64,000 nucleotides of DNA, taken from NCBI RefSeq assembly GCF_030704535.1, contig NC_081811.1, positions 168,501-232,500 on the forward strand, given 5' to 3'. The notes below the pieces were generated by a model, which saw nothing but the letters and a program-made list of their open reading frames with translations, did not search any database and had not been told where the DNA came from. Both the position numbers and the translations under genes were made by a program. The first letter of the stretch is position 1; the number at the start of each line of letters is the position of its first letter. This document shows, piece by piece, positions 35,082-47,300 of this stretch. Origin of the DNA: Vitis vinifera. Taxonomy: Eukaryota; Streptophyta; Magnoliopsida; Vitales; Vitaceae.

Positions 35082-38000
35082 ATGAAGTGGTGGTTGAGAT
35101 CTTTTGTGGCAAATCACGCGGTAATTGCCGGTTTGCTTCCGTTTTTTTGGCTGAGAAACTGTAGGAAAGAGGAGCTTAGGTTTGGAAGTTGTAAGGTTTT
35201 GGGCTTTGTTTTTGTGCTTTTCTTTTTCTCGGAACCAAATAGCAAGGTTCGTTTCTTATTGTTGCTGGTTGTGCTGGAAATGTTTGAAATTTTGGAAATC
35301 TCATGACAGATTAGGTTTGGAGTTGTAAGATTATGAGTTTCTTTCTTTGTTCCCCTACCGTTTCTTGGCTTCCAAATGGCTGATGTGACTTTACTGATTT
35401 TCCCCTTTTTGCTTCATATTTCAAATTTCTGTTGGCTTCATTGCAAATAATTGACTGTTGTTTCATCCCATGGTATGTGTAGAAGTTGCGGCCGTTTAGT
35501 GGTTCTGCGGGGTTTAGTACAAAAGGGCTTCAGCTTGACGGGGTTAAGAATATTGTTGCCATTGCTTCTGGTAAAGGTGGTGTGGGCAAGTCCACCACTG
35601 CAGGTGATTTGGGTTCATTTGGTTATTATTTTGTAATATCTAAGCATTGATTTTCTTGAATGATGTTCTGAATTTATTATATGGTTTTTTGCATTGGATT
35701 ATTTTGAGTGGAATATAATGATTTTTGATATTTTGATTGTTTTTTTTTTTGGCTTAACTAGTTGAGTAGATTATTGGAAATTAAAGTATGAATTTTCGGT
35801 TTTTTGTGTTTTGGGTTGTATGATTATTGAGTAAATTCAACAAACAACATGATTTTGTTTAAGGTAAATTGCTGTTTTGGCTTAATTAGTTGAGCTGAAG
35901 CTATGAGATTACCGTGCTTTGATATTACTTAGTAATTTGATGGAGATTTGAGAATCTGAATTTTGTTTAGATGGTGTTTTCATGAAAACCCATTTGTGAC
36001 TTTGTTGTTGTAACTCTGTTTCATTGCTAGAGAATTTGGGGAATTATCAATCATGAAATTGAGATGGCTTGATGGGCTTGCTTTTGGAAGCATATACTAA
36101 GCTGGCACATATTGGTCTCTAAAACAATATTTCCTTCTGTAATTGAAATGGGAGTCTCTCTCTCTCTCTCTCTGAATTTCCTTAGAATATTGCCAACTAG
36201 AAATAAAGCAAACTTGTGAACTTTGCTGAATGTGAAGTTTACAATGTTTATTAAATTAGGGTGCAGTTGCAGGACAGTTGAGGTTTTTGAGCGGGATAAA
36301 AGTAGGCTGTTATGGAGGGGAGGAACTAAATAATTTTTTTTCCTTCTTTTTTTTAAGATTTTGGCAATTATAATTCTGCTTGGATCTGGTCTTCATATTA
36401 GAGTTGGATGGGCACTGCCCAACAATCTTTAATAATTCTGTATATGTGCTTTTATGCTTGTGGGATTTGCAGTTAATTTGGCTGTTGCACTTGCAAAGAA
36501 GTGTCAGCTGAAGGTGGGTGTGCTTGATGCTGATGTCTATGGACCATCTGTCCCTACAATGATGAATCTCCATGGGGAGCCAGAAGTTACTGAAGGTGAC
36601 ACTTTATTATCATAAAATTCTTCTAAGGTGTGCCAGAAACCATTTTGCCGATATTGTAAAATGTTTTTTATGCATATTGATATTTGATAGTGCTACAGTT
36701 AGTTCCTTTATAACTGGTTGATGTTATCTGGTTCAGGATATCAATAGAATTTTTTATTTTTTATTTTTATTTGCACGCTGCCATCCCTTGAAACCATAAT
36801 CTGGGGAAAGTTGCATATGCACCAAACCACTGAGCGATGAAGAAGGCTGGCATCAATTGACATTTTTTTAGTTTGCATGCTGCCCTTGGTTGAACCTGTG
36901 AGCTGGGGAAAGTTGCATATGCACCTTACCTATCAGGCTATGAAGAGGGCTGGCATCAATTGAAAAGTTTTTAGTCTGAAAAAAAAACTATGGATCAAGG
37001 AATCATTTCCTCATTTTTTGGATAACAATATTGCTTAAAAAATCACATGGACCGCAATCCACTTACACTTGGTTATCTAGAGCTCATTGTTGGGTTCTAA
37101 GCATAGAGAGTTTACCTATTGCAGACTTGAAATGGCCTACATATATTCTTACAATTATCCAAGTCTCTAGTCCCTACAAATAACACCTTAAATACTTAAA
37201 TCTTTGAATCCATAAACCTATGGAGAAATCCCCTCAATTCATCGTCGTTCATTGCTTGGGAATTATGGAAGGAGCATAACAGGATGACATTTGAAGGCAT
37301 TGGACTAATGGAATGGAAGCTTGAGAAAAGGGTTTTGTGTTCTTTTGTCGTCTGGAAGACTGCCTACTCTGACTCTAGAATTTCCTTCTGGGACATTGCT
37401 ATGTTGTTTTTTCTTTATGTATATTGTTCCCTTTTCCTTTATGGGCACTATGGTAGTTCCCTGTTTTGTCAGTTTCTGCAAAATCCTTTTTGTTCATTAA
37501 AAAAATTGTTCAGGAAATGATCGTTCATCCAGTTAGATTTTTGTCCTAATCCTGCAATAATGATAGAGCAGTTCAGTAGAAAAGCATCCCCTTCTAGGAA
37601 TTTGGCCAGCAATTTGATCCCTTTGTGAGAGTTCAAAATTGAAAATCTTAAATGAGATTCATGCAATTTTTTATGACCTGATTCCATTTAAATATACTGC
37701 TTTGGTAGTGAAGTTGTTGAATTACTTCCTAGTTTTGTGAATTTATCCCAATATTTTCAATAGACAAACAAAATCTAAATTTATTCTCCAGGTTTCAATG
37801 TATCCATATTTCTTTAAGAGTTTTGTATGGTGCTTGAACCATTTTCAGTAAGTAGTGAATGACAGCACCTGTCTAATTATTAGATTGAGTATAGCTAGGC
37901 ACCTTATGCAGCCTGTTATTCATAGCTTGGTGAGCATACATTGGAAATATTTACTTATTTATTTTATCCTTGCAGATCGAAAGATAGTTCCATTTCAAAA

Positions 38001-40697
38001 TTATGGAGTCAAATGTATGTCAATTGGATTTCTTGTACCGAAGGACAGCCCCCTTGTGTGGAGAGGTCCTATGGTATGTCTTTGCCTTACTGTATCTCCC
38101 TCTCATTTTTCCATGTTTGTTTTATATAGCATATGCCATTTTCCAAAAATATTTGCAAATCATATGAGCTAGTGAAATATTGACTCATTTTCAAGGATTT
38201 TCATTATCTGTCTTGGCTTAGTTTGTTTTATTTATGATTAATAGTAAACCTTTATTTGCTACTATACAATTTGATTAATTTTGGAGGAAGGTATTTTATT
38301 TTCCTTCCACATAACTTTTGTTTTGATGGCGCAAACTTGGTGTGATTCATCATTGTAGGTCGCGAGTGCTCTTGAAAAACTGTCTAGGGGAGTTGATTGG
38401 GGGAACCTTGATATTCTCGTGGTGGATATGCCTCCTGGCACTGGTGATACTCAGATAACTATTTCCCAGAGGCTGCAATTAACAGGTAGTTAAAGGATGT
38501 GAGAACATAACTATGGAGGCTTTTAAAGTTCTCCTTAAAGATTACTACATGATGAGAATCAAGGAAAATGCCTCAAAGCATACTGCACCTCTATGTTTCA
38601 TAGACACGTGAAATATGTGAAACAACATAATTGGGTACAACTTATCAATGGACATGGTGTGGGATATGTGTTGCTCAAGAAATATACCCAATAGGTATGG
38701 CCAAAAAAGCGTAGAGGGTATCACTAATTACCCTAAACCCTTTTATTTTGAATTTTCAGAACTTAAATCTCTTAATTTCTTGCCATGTGATATGGTTATT
38801 TCAAAATAAGTGAATTGCTAATTTCAAACATTAAGTCACAATAGCATGGGGCGAAGCAAGAGTGCACAAGCAGGAGTGCAAGAGATGAGCTACAAAGAAT
38901 ATTTTTCATGGGGGGAGGTCGTTAAAGCATGATATCGTATAATGTTAATCATGTGTTTATCTCCATTTATACTATTACATACTAGATATTTATTTTAAAG
39001 TTTTTAGATACAATGCAAAACATATGAATGCTGTAGCATAGTTTCAAGAGACTTGTAGCTTTTTGGGCTTTTTGGTATTTCATAAGGCAAGGCATAAGCC
39101 TCAAAATCTGTTAGATTTGTACCAATCTAGAATGTCTAAGCATCAAGCATATTTTTGCAAAATTATTTTGATGCTAGGCTTTATGAATTTCAAGGCGATA
39201 AGACATAAAAGAACTTTTAATCAACTGAACCAGATTATACTGGTGCATTTTTTAAACTAAAAGGAGTGTTAAGCTGTGAAACAGATGCCTAGCCTGAGCC
39301 TCACACTTAAGAAAGTGACCTTAGAATTGCTTAATCCTCAAGGTTGTGCCTTGATGTGTTCTCCTTTAGTGCCTCAAGGTGTAAGCCTGGACTCTCTCTC
39401 TCTCCCCCTCCCTCTCTGGTTTAATCTACCTTAGTGCGCCAAAGAAGGCACAAAAAGAGAAGCCTAAACTCTCTCTTGCTTAATCTACCTTAATGTGTCC
39501 GAGAAGGCAGAAAAAAAGGGCAAATTGGGTTTCTAATGATATTCCTGCCACATGGCTTTTAGACCGCATCTGGATGCACAAACTCTATTTGATAATACAC
39601 AGACTATTTTCTCTCTTAGTCATTTCCTTTTTTCTTATTGTTTTCTGTGATTTGGTTTTTAGTAGTATCTTTTTAAAGGATGGCATTGTGCATTCAAATA
39701 ATGGTGGAACAAATTATAATGATCTCATTTTTCATGTGTTATTCAAACTAACATTCAAATGTTTTTTGTTCCCTCATTTTTCTTCTCAAGATCTGTTTGG
39801 ATTTAAAGGCTTTTTGTTCATTAGTTATAACTATATTTTGTTTATTGGCAGGTGTTTTGATTGTTACTACTCCTCAAGATGTTGCGTTAATTGATGCACG
39901 ACGAGGAGTGACCATGTTTTCTAAAGTTGAAGTTCCTGTATGATAATCTCTTCTGTGCAATATCTTTAAATACACTTATGTCAAGATTGAGAAGTTTTTA
40001 TGGATCATAAAAAACTCAGTATGCTACATTCATGGCAGATCTTGGCAACTCTGATTTAGCATATGTAGTATTGTTTCTAATAAACAAATGCAACCATCTT
40101 AAGAGATTCATATCAAAGTTTAACCCCTTGACTTTGCCTCTGAAACTTCTCCAGAGCAGAGCACCGTGCACTTCAACTTCACCTTCATGCCAACTACTGT
40201 TTGGATGCCACTACAGATGCTAGAATCAAATAAACATTTGATCAATGCTTCTGCCATCTTCATTTTTACTAAAATTTTGATTTCTTTTACAGATTTTGGG
40301 AATCATAGAGAACATGAGCTGCTTCAAATGCCCAAATTGTGGTCATCCTTCATACATTTTTGGGAATGGAGGAGCTCGTAAGACAGCTGATGAGATGTGT
40401 TTAGACTATCTTGGTGAGGTAGGCTAATCAGTTTGATTCTTCATTGTAGCTAGTCATAGCAAATGCCCAATTCTTTATAATCTTAAGACATTCTTTGGTT
40501 CTAATCAGTTTCTTTTTCTACTGGTTTAGATCCCATTGGAGGTAGATATCGTAAAAGCGTCTGATGAAGGGGTCCCTCTGGTTGTATCCGCGCCTGATTC
40601 TACAGTCACCAAGGGGTACAATGATCTGGCTCAAAAACTCGTCGACAAAATTGGTAAGCTGGCAAACGAACAACTCCGGCCAGAGATTTCACTGTGA
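35082..40697 (+). CDS. INDH: Mitochondrial P-loop Fe-S protein INDH (IND1/NUBPL), complex I assembly
   Basis: Eight coding exons: 35082-35120, 35483-35603, 36473-36595, 37976-38073, 38359-38485, 39852-39937, 40293-40418 and 40530-40697. All junctions are GT/AG and the phases agree, giving 295 residues. Residues 1-25 look like a mitochondrial presequence (basic, hydroxylated, no acidic residues). The Mrp/NBP35 ATPase signature GKGGVGKST lies at 43-51, then [12 protein letters not shown]-type (here [12 protein letters not shown]), VDMPPGTGD, and the CxxC-containing CFKCPNC that binds an Fe-S cluster. INDH delivers Fe-S clusters to respiratory complex I and affects mitochondrial translation in Arabidopsis. 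The first exon is tiny (13 codons), so the start is the least certain part. The gene is divergent from the U1 snRNA gene, with 85 bases between the USE and the ATG. Introns 3 and 5 carry repeat debris. Confidence 0.9.
36771..36974. repeat. Diverged tandem duplication in INDH intron 3
   Basis: Two units of about 102 bases (36771-36872, 36873-36974) share GGGGAAAGTTGCATATGCACC and GGCTGGCATCAATTGA. Confidence 0.75.
37240..37505 (+). mobile_element. LINE 3'-end relic in INDH intron 3
   Basis: The plus-strand frame reads [15 protein letters not shown] followed by a [16 protein letters not shown]-type stretch. This resembles the extreme C-terminus of plant L1 ORF2 proteins downstream of the zf-RVT domain (consensus-like WKERNRRTFEG). 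A short A-rich end follows near 37500. Only this tail remains. Confidence 0.5.
39040..39530. repeat. Unclassified repeat-like stretch in INDH intron 5
   Basis: Recurring GCCTCAAGG/CCTTGATG-type and TTTAATCTACCTTA(A/G)TG blocks plus CT-rich microsatellites suggest a decayed non-coding element. I cannot name the family. Confidence 0.35.
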
Positions 40698-41014
40698 AAC
40701 TGCATGGCAGTATCAGAACTTGTTCCATTTCACAGGAGTAGTTGGTTTTTTATTCTGTGATTTCTCTAGGGACCATGACATCAACTCCTTGATTTTGTAA
40801 TTTTTTACGATAATAAGAGAGTTCCAATTGTAGCTCATATCAGCTTGCCAACATTAACAGGAATGCATGAAATAATAGAAAATCAATAAATAAAATATGG
40901 TTGTTAGGATTTCTTTTTCAGTTATGTGATTATGAAAACCCAGAAGAAGAGTCATGAAAGAAAATTTTGATGATGGGCTGTGCCGCTGTGGGATGTAATG
41001 GCTTACCCTACATA

Positions 41015-41083
41015 TGGGCCTATTTTACGGTCCTTACCCTACTAAACTGGCCTGATCACCCAAAAGCCCATGTGAGGTGGGCC
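41015..41083. promoter_or_regulatory. Cluster of site II (TGGGCC/T) elements upstream of the pfkB kinase
   Basis: TGGGCC at 41015-41020, AGCCCA at 41065-41070 (reverse of TGGGCT) and TGGGCC at 41078-41083 lie about 270-340 bases before the ATG. Site II boxes are bound by TCP factors and are common in promoters of growth-linked and organelle-related plant genes. Confidence 0.5.
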
Positions 41084-41355
41084 CCGCCCTTTTAGCAAGT
41101 TGAGATCAATAAAGAACAAGGGAGAATGGGAAGCCGTCCAATTTCACTTTCCCAGTTTCCCACCTTCTCAAAACCCATGAAAACGGAATCCACCGAAGGA
41201 AAAAGTATTCAAAAGTGCGCGAATCTAACGGTGAGGGAATAATCAAAAGCTGATCAGTCAACAACTTGATTGAGAGAGAGAGATTAATAATAATTCACAA
41301 ATGGTTTTTGTTTTCCGGATTTCAATTCGAAATTTCTCATCTCTCTGAAATCGGA

Positions 41356-44300
41356 ATGCTGACTCTCAGCTCCCCAATCTCACCCCACAATGCCCTCCAA
41401 AACCCTAGACCCGCCATACGACGTCGTTTTACCGCCCTCAACTGCAAGGGCATTCAGCTTTCCGTCCCCAGCCACTGCTACACTGCCGGCGGCGACTGCA
41501 CCTCCGGTGGCGTGGCCCTCAAGAGCGTCGATGTCGCAACTCTCGGAAATCTTTGTGTTGATTTGGTTCTCAATGTTCCGGAATTGCCTCCTGCGTCGTT
41601 TCTCGATAGAAAGGCTTACATGGAGCGGTTGGCGGCGTCTCCTCCCGATAAGGTTTCTATTGCTCAATCCTCTATGTTCTGTGTTTTGTTTATTTTTCCT
41701 TTTCTCTGGAACCAAGCGCAAAGGAACGAATTTTAATTTCGTTTTTCTTTTTTTCTGTTTTCCTTATGAATTTTCGTAGGGGGAAATCGTTGAAGTATGA
41801 AAAAAGGCTCATTTCTTTTGGAATTCATATTGAATTCTGATCCATATTTAAGTGTGAAGATTGAATTCTTTCTAAATTTTTGGAGTAGATCTAAAAATTG
41901 GCGGAAAATCAGTCTATATTGACTAAGAGTATATTCATAAAAGAAAGTTGGAAGTGGACACTCGCAGTTACAGAATATGTGCATGTAAAATTTGCCTACT
42001 TGGATATGAAATTCATGTTGGAGTTGCAAAAATATTCTTGAAAAATTCCAGCGTTAGAGCATCCAATTCTACTGTTTCTTTAACTGCCATGAAATTTCGA
42101 ATATGTTAGCACCTTTTTTCTCAAGCTATGAAGTCTGATGTAGTGTCATTTGATTTGATGGCTCCATATTATTTTCATGATTTCATCAAATATTACGAAC
42201 AGGTTCACAGTTATTCTGGAGAACTGCAGGATGACTTTTTCTTGATATGGATGGCCTTTATTATGTGCAAAAAACTTCCTATATTTTCTTCAAATTATTC
42301 TCAGCATTTTTTATTTTATTTTTTTAGGTGGAGTTCTGAATTATTTTGGAAATTTATTGAGAAATGAGTATATTAGAAACTGTATTTTTTTCCCCTATTT
42401 TTTGGGTGGTCGAGTGGGGTTGGGTACATGGAATTGAACTTAGAAGGTCCCTCATCACCGTCCCAGGCCCTATCCACTAGCCACCTGCGCTGGGCCTCAA
42501 GGATTAGTGTTACAGCAATGGTCACTGTTTTTTTCTTTTAGGGATTTTCTTTTTAATCAATCCTGCTTATGGATTATTTGTAAAAGCTGTTATTGTTTGT
42601 AGTTTTAATTGTATTTTTTTCACATAGAAATACTGGGAAGCTGGTGGTAACTGCAATATGGCTATTGCTGCAAAAAGACTGGGACTTTGTTGTGTAACAA
42701 TTGGTCATGTGGGTAATGAAATCTATGGAGACTTCCTTCTTGATGTGCTTCATGATGAGGGAATTGATACGGTTGGGATGAATGAAGATACCGATGTTGT
42801 TGATAGTGCTAGTGCCTCGTATGAAACTCTTCTATGTTGGGTTTTAGTTGACCCTTTGCAAAGACATGGTTTTTGCAGGTATAATTGTTTGGTCAAAAGT
42901 CTACTTTTCCAGGCTTCTTTATTAAGCACCTTATTGTTGTAGCATTTTGACACTGGTCATCCCTATGTGGGTTACGAGCTACTGTAATCTCTGAATGTTC
43001 CTGCTTTGTTGTTCAGTCGAGCTGATTTCAGTAAGGAGCCTGCATTCAGCTGGATGAGCAAACTATCCAGAGAAGTAAAGATGGCCATAAGAAAGTCAAA
43101 GATCCTGTTCTGTAATGGTTATGGTTTTGATGAACTGTCCCCTAGTTTGATTATATCCGCTTTGGACTATGCTGTTGAAGTTGGAACTTCAGTTTTCTTT
43201 GATCCTGGACCACGTGGGAAGAGTCTTTCTGTTGGAACACCTGAACAACAAAGAGCACTAGGCCAATTCTTGACGATGAGCGATGTTCTTCTCTTGACAT
43301 CTGATGAGGTTTGACTCATAACTGTCCATCAATTGTTTGATCTTTCCTTCTATTACCATCTATTTTTATGCTTTGATTTTCTTGGTCACCTTTATTTTTT
43401 ATGTTGCCTTCTAATAATTGTAGACTAAGGCAGCAAAATAGAGAACAAATTAGCCTAAACCTGTTGAATCGTGCATGAATGCCAGAAATAGGAGTCCAAT
43501 TCTTGAACAGTTTGTCCTAACTTTGTTGGTTTGTGCAAGAATACCAAGTGTATGAATACGAGTCTTGTTGATTTTGCATGGACCAAGAATAAGGATGAAT
43601 AGAAGAAAATCACCATTTTTTGTACTATTAAAAAAAGTCTCTTTTTTCCAAATACCAAAATTCCTTTTAAATAGGGTTTGCAAATGTGCAAAAGGAAAAT
43701 ATAAAAAAAATGGAAAAAATGGAAAAAATACAATAAAATAAAAATTAGAATATTACTAAAGATAACTCATTCCCTACCAATTGGTGATGACATGGCTGCC
43801 ACTTTGGCACTGCATCATGCTCTCAACTGTCTGTTTGGCCTTCCCATTCCGCTCTTTCTGGGGTGATATCCCATAATATTGCCATCTGTGGAGTCTGTTT
43901 TTTCCACCTCACACAGCATTGTTTTTGGATTTCCTCATGTTATGTAAGCACCTTCATGATGAACAAAATTGTCTAAATGTGAAGATGAGAGGAGCAAAAA
44001 GTTGGTTTCCTGTTGAGTCCAAATCCTTCAAAATCTCGTTAGAGGAGGTTGGGGGTAAGCTGTCGGGGAGAATTGTGGAGAGAAGTAAAGGCTTCTCTTC
44101 TTGGATCAGATTCGGGGAGTTCAGTTTGTGTAATCTGTTGGATGGAGTGGAAGCTTGCTGCAGGGATGAAGTTGGAAAGCGGTGTAGCAAAGTTTGGGTG
44201 GAAAATGGTAGAGAGTTCAGATTGAAACGCCGTTCAAACAAGGCTGGCAGATTCATTCATTGCATGGTAAAAACAATGGAGACTAAGAGATTTTCTTTGT

Positions 44301-47300
44301 GTTTTCCTGAAAGAAGGAGTCTACCTAGGGGGTGGTCGGTTTTGGCAGAAAAGCTTCACCACCTTGGGGTTGATGCCCTCTCTGTGGTTGGGGTGGCTCC
44401 TCCCTTTTTCAAGTTTGTGGAAGATGGAGTAGCTTGAAGGATGGGATGAAAGGCTCATTTGCGGATGTAGTCAGGAAGGCCCGTGGTAGATTGGGTGAAG
44501 CTATTTGGATTCGAGCGGGGTTTGCGAAGGTTTAAAAGAGAAAGGCGTATCTGCGGAGTTGTTTGGTGGGAAGGTGGAGTGATGGCTCCAACTTTGTCCC
44601 AAATTTAAGCTCTTTATATAGTTGGGTGGACTTTAATTGGCCCCTGAAGGGGGAGGTGGTAAAGATTTCTCAATTTGGGAAAGCTCTTTTGTTGTTTGAC
44701 TTTGAGGTTGTTTCTGATCTGAAAGAGTGTTTTTAAGGGGTGTTCGGAGTTTTAAGGATACGGTGTTAAACTTGGATTGGTGGAGACCTGAGATAGGGTG
44801 CTATTAGAAAGAAGTTCATGTGTGGGTCAAAGTGGTGGGGCTTCCTTTGCACTTCTGGTGTAGAGAGACTTTAAAAAAGATTGGTGATTCCTATAGAGTC
44901 TTTGTTAAAGGGGATGAGGATACTGCTAGAGGTCAGCAAATGCAGTGGGCCAGAGTTTTGGTGTGTTCAACTGGGAGCGAAACGTCGGGGACTTTGCAAA
45001 TGGTTGAAGGCTTGGTTGTTTATGCAATACATCTATGGTGGGAAGTCCCACCATGTCTTACTCATGTGGAACCGAAAGGCGAAACCAATGGATGGAAGGA
45101 TGGGGATGAAGGTGAAGGCCAATCACGCGTTGTTGAGGGCATGAGGAGACAAAGTTTGAATCTGCAAAAGGAGGTTGTGGACTTGTCGCCGCCTAGTGGT
45201 GGGGGCAGGTTGGTAGGCATGGTGTTGCCTACAATGTTAGGGTTGGCAGGACGAGACGTTGACAAGAGAGGGGTTTTGGGAGATGGTGGGGATTGTGTGG
45301 TTGAGCAGGGTGTAGATTACCCATGTGTGGAAAGTCTTCGCTTGGGTGTGGAGTCAGGCCTTAACTTTGTTAGAGGGCCTGAGTTAGTGGAGGCCTAGCC
45401 CAGTCGAAGCCCAACTCTTTTAGTGAATGGGCCAAGCAATCAGGGCCCATCTCTTCTAGGCCTTTCCTCTTTGGATCGGGAAGGCTTTCAAAAGGGGAAT
45501 AGGGTTCTCTCGCGTTTCAGAGATACAGGGGATGGCTTTAGTGAAGACGTCAGTGGTAGTGGGGTGGTTTCTCCCCCAAGGCAAGCCTTCTCATCGCCAA
45601 TTTCTCTTCAGCTATCGACCGATGAAGCCCTTTTGGAGAAAATGGTGAGTTATCCAGGTTAGATTCCTCTCTCTTCTCCCTTTTTAGGTTTTGGGGCTTT
45701 CTTTTCTTCCTCTCCTTCTTTGCTAGGTGGTTGCGACGCGGGGTGCTCAGAAGTGGCCTCGTCGTCTAGTCGTCGGTTGGTGGAGGTGAGAGAGAAGGGT
45801 TTGCTTATGGAGTTGGGCCTGTTGAAGATGATATTGACTGATGGGAATCTGTTGGAGGTTCCGATGCTCAAAGGAAAGGAAGTCATGGTTGGAGAGGTTA
45901 GGACGAGCTTTGTTGAGGGAAGGAACTGTGGTCTAGGTGAAGATGTTGAAACGACAGAAGAAACAAGGTTTTTCAATAGGCTGGCTGCCTTTAGTAAGTT
46001 CTTGGGTATGCCAACTTAGGGCTTTGAGGATGAGATTTTGGCTCTCCTTGATAAAATCAAGGCTCGTAAGAATCAAGGAGATCGGAAACACAGTAAGAGA
46101 AAAAACAAATCGTCTAGTTCTCGTTCTAAAAGAGAGCTTAAGAAATTAAAGTGGTCAGTGAACTACAAGAGGTCAGATATAGAAGGTGGTAAGGGTAGAG
46201 AATGTTGGGTGTTATCTACGGTTGTCTCATGAAGTTAAGAATTCTATCTTGGAACATAAGAGGGGCCAATGACAGTAATAAAAGGATGGTTTTAAAGTCT
46301 TTCATTAAATCGCAAAAGGTAAATTTGGTCTGCCTTTAGGAAACCAAAATCCAAGAGATGTCCATGGGGGTGGTTCGTAGTTTAGGAACAGGAAGATTCC
46401 TAAAGTGGGGGGCAGTGAATGCCATAAGGGTAGCAGGAGGGATTCTAGTCTTTTTGGATAACAGAGTGCTAGAGCTGGTGGGCATGGAATTGGGGTTGTA
46501 CTCAATCTCTTGTCAATTTAAGTGTTATGATGATGCTTTCATCTAGATTTTTACGGGGGTGTATGGCCCTACACTTGGGAGTGCTAGAGAGTATTTTTGG
46601 GATGAATTGGGGGCAATTGGGGGCCTATGGAGTGACCCGTTGTGCCTTAGAGGAGACTTCAATGTTGTGAGATTTACAGGTGAACGTACTGGTGCCTTGA
46701 GATTGTCTTCGACAATGAGAAGATTTACAAAGGTCATTGATGATCTCCATTTGAGGGATCTTCCTTTGCTAGGAGGGACCTTTACTTGGAGTGGGAGTTT
46801 GAATAATCAGGCCCATTCGAGGTTAGATCGTTTCTTGGTTTCTAAGGGATGGGAAGGCCATTTTAGCAGTGTGTTGCAATGTATCTTGCCCAAACCCATG
46901 TCAGACCATTCTCCGATTCTGTTGGATGTGGGTGGGATGTGGAGGGGTTCTTCTCCCTTTAGGTTTGAGAATATGTGACTGAAGGAGGAGGGTTTCAAGG
47001 ATTTAGTGAAGTCTTGGTGGGTGGGACTTAGTTTTAGAGGATCCTCTAGTTTCATTCTGGCAAAAAAACTGAAAAAACTAAAAGGTTTTTTGAAGAGTTG
47101 GAACTCTGAGGTGTTTGGCAATGTGACTGTTAGAAAGAATTTGGCCCTCACACAAGTGGGCTTTTGGGATTCTAAGGAGTTACTAGGGACTTTAACTATT
47201 GAGGAGGAGATTGCCAGGGAGGCATCAAGGGTAGAATTTCGAAAATGGGCTTTTATGGAGGAAACAAGTTGGAGACAAAAGTCAAGGGAAGTTTGGTTGA

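Noticed and set aside
42390-42500. GC-rich stretch in pfkB intron 1 with a GAATTGAAC-type motif recalling a tRNA
   Set aside because: No acceptor stem pairing or A-box at the right distance.
44954-46232. Open frames between 44.8 and 46.2 kb as possible host genes
   Set aside because: They lie inside the LINE ORF1 region bounded by the 20-bp target duplication and are element sequence.
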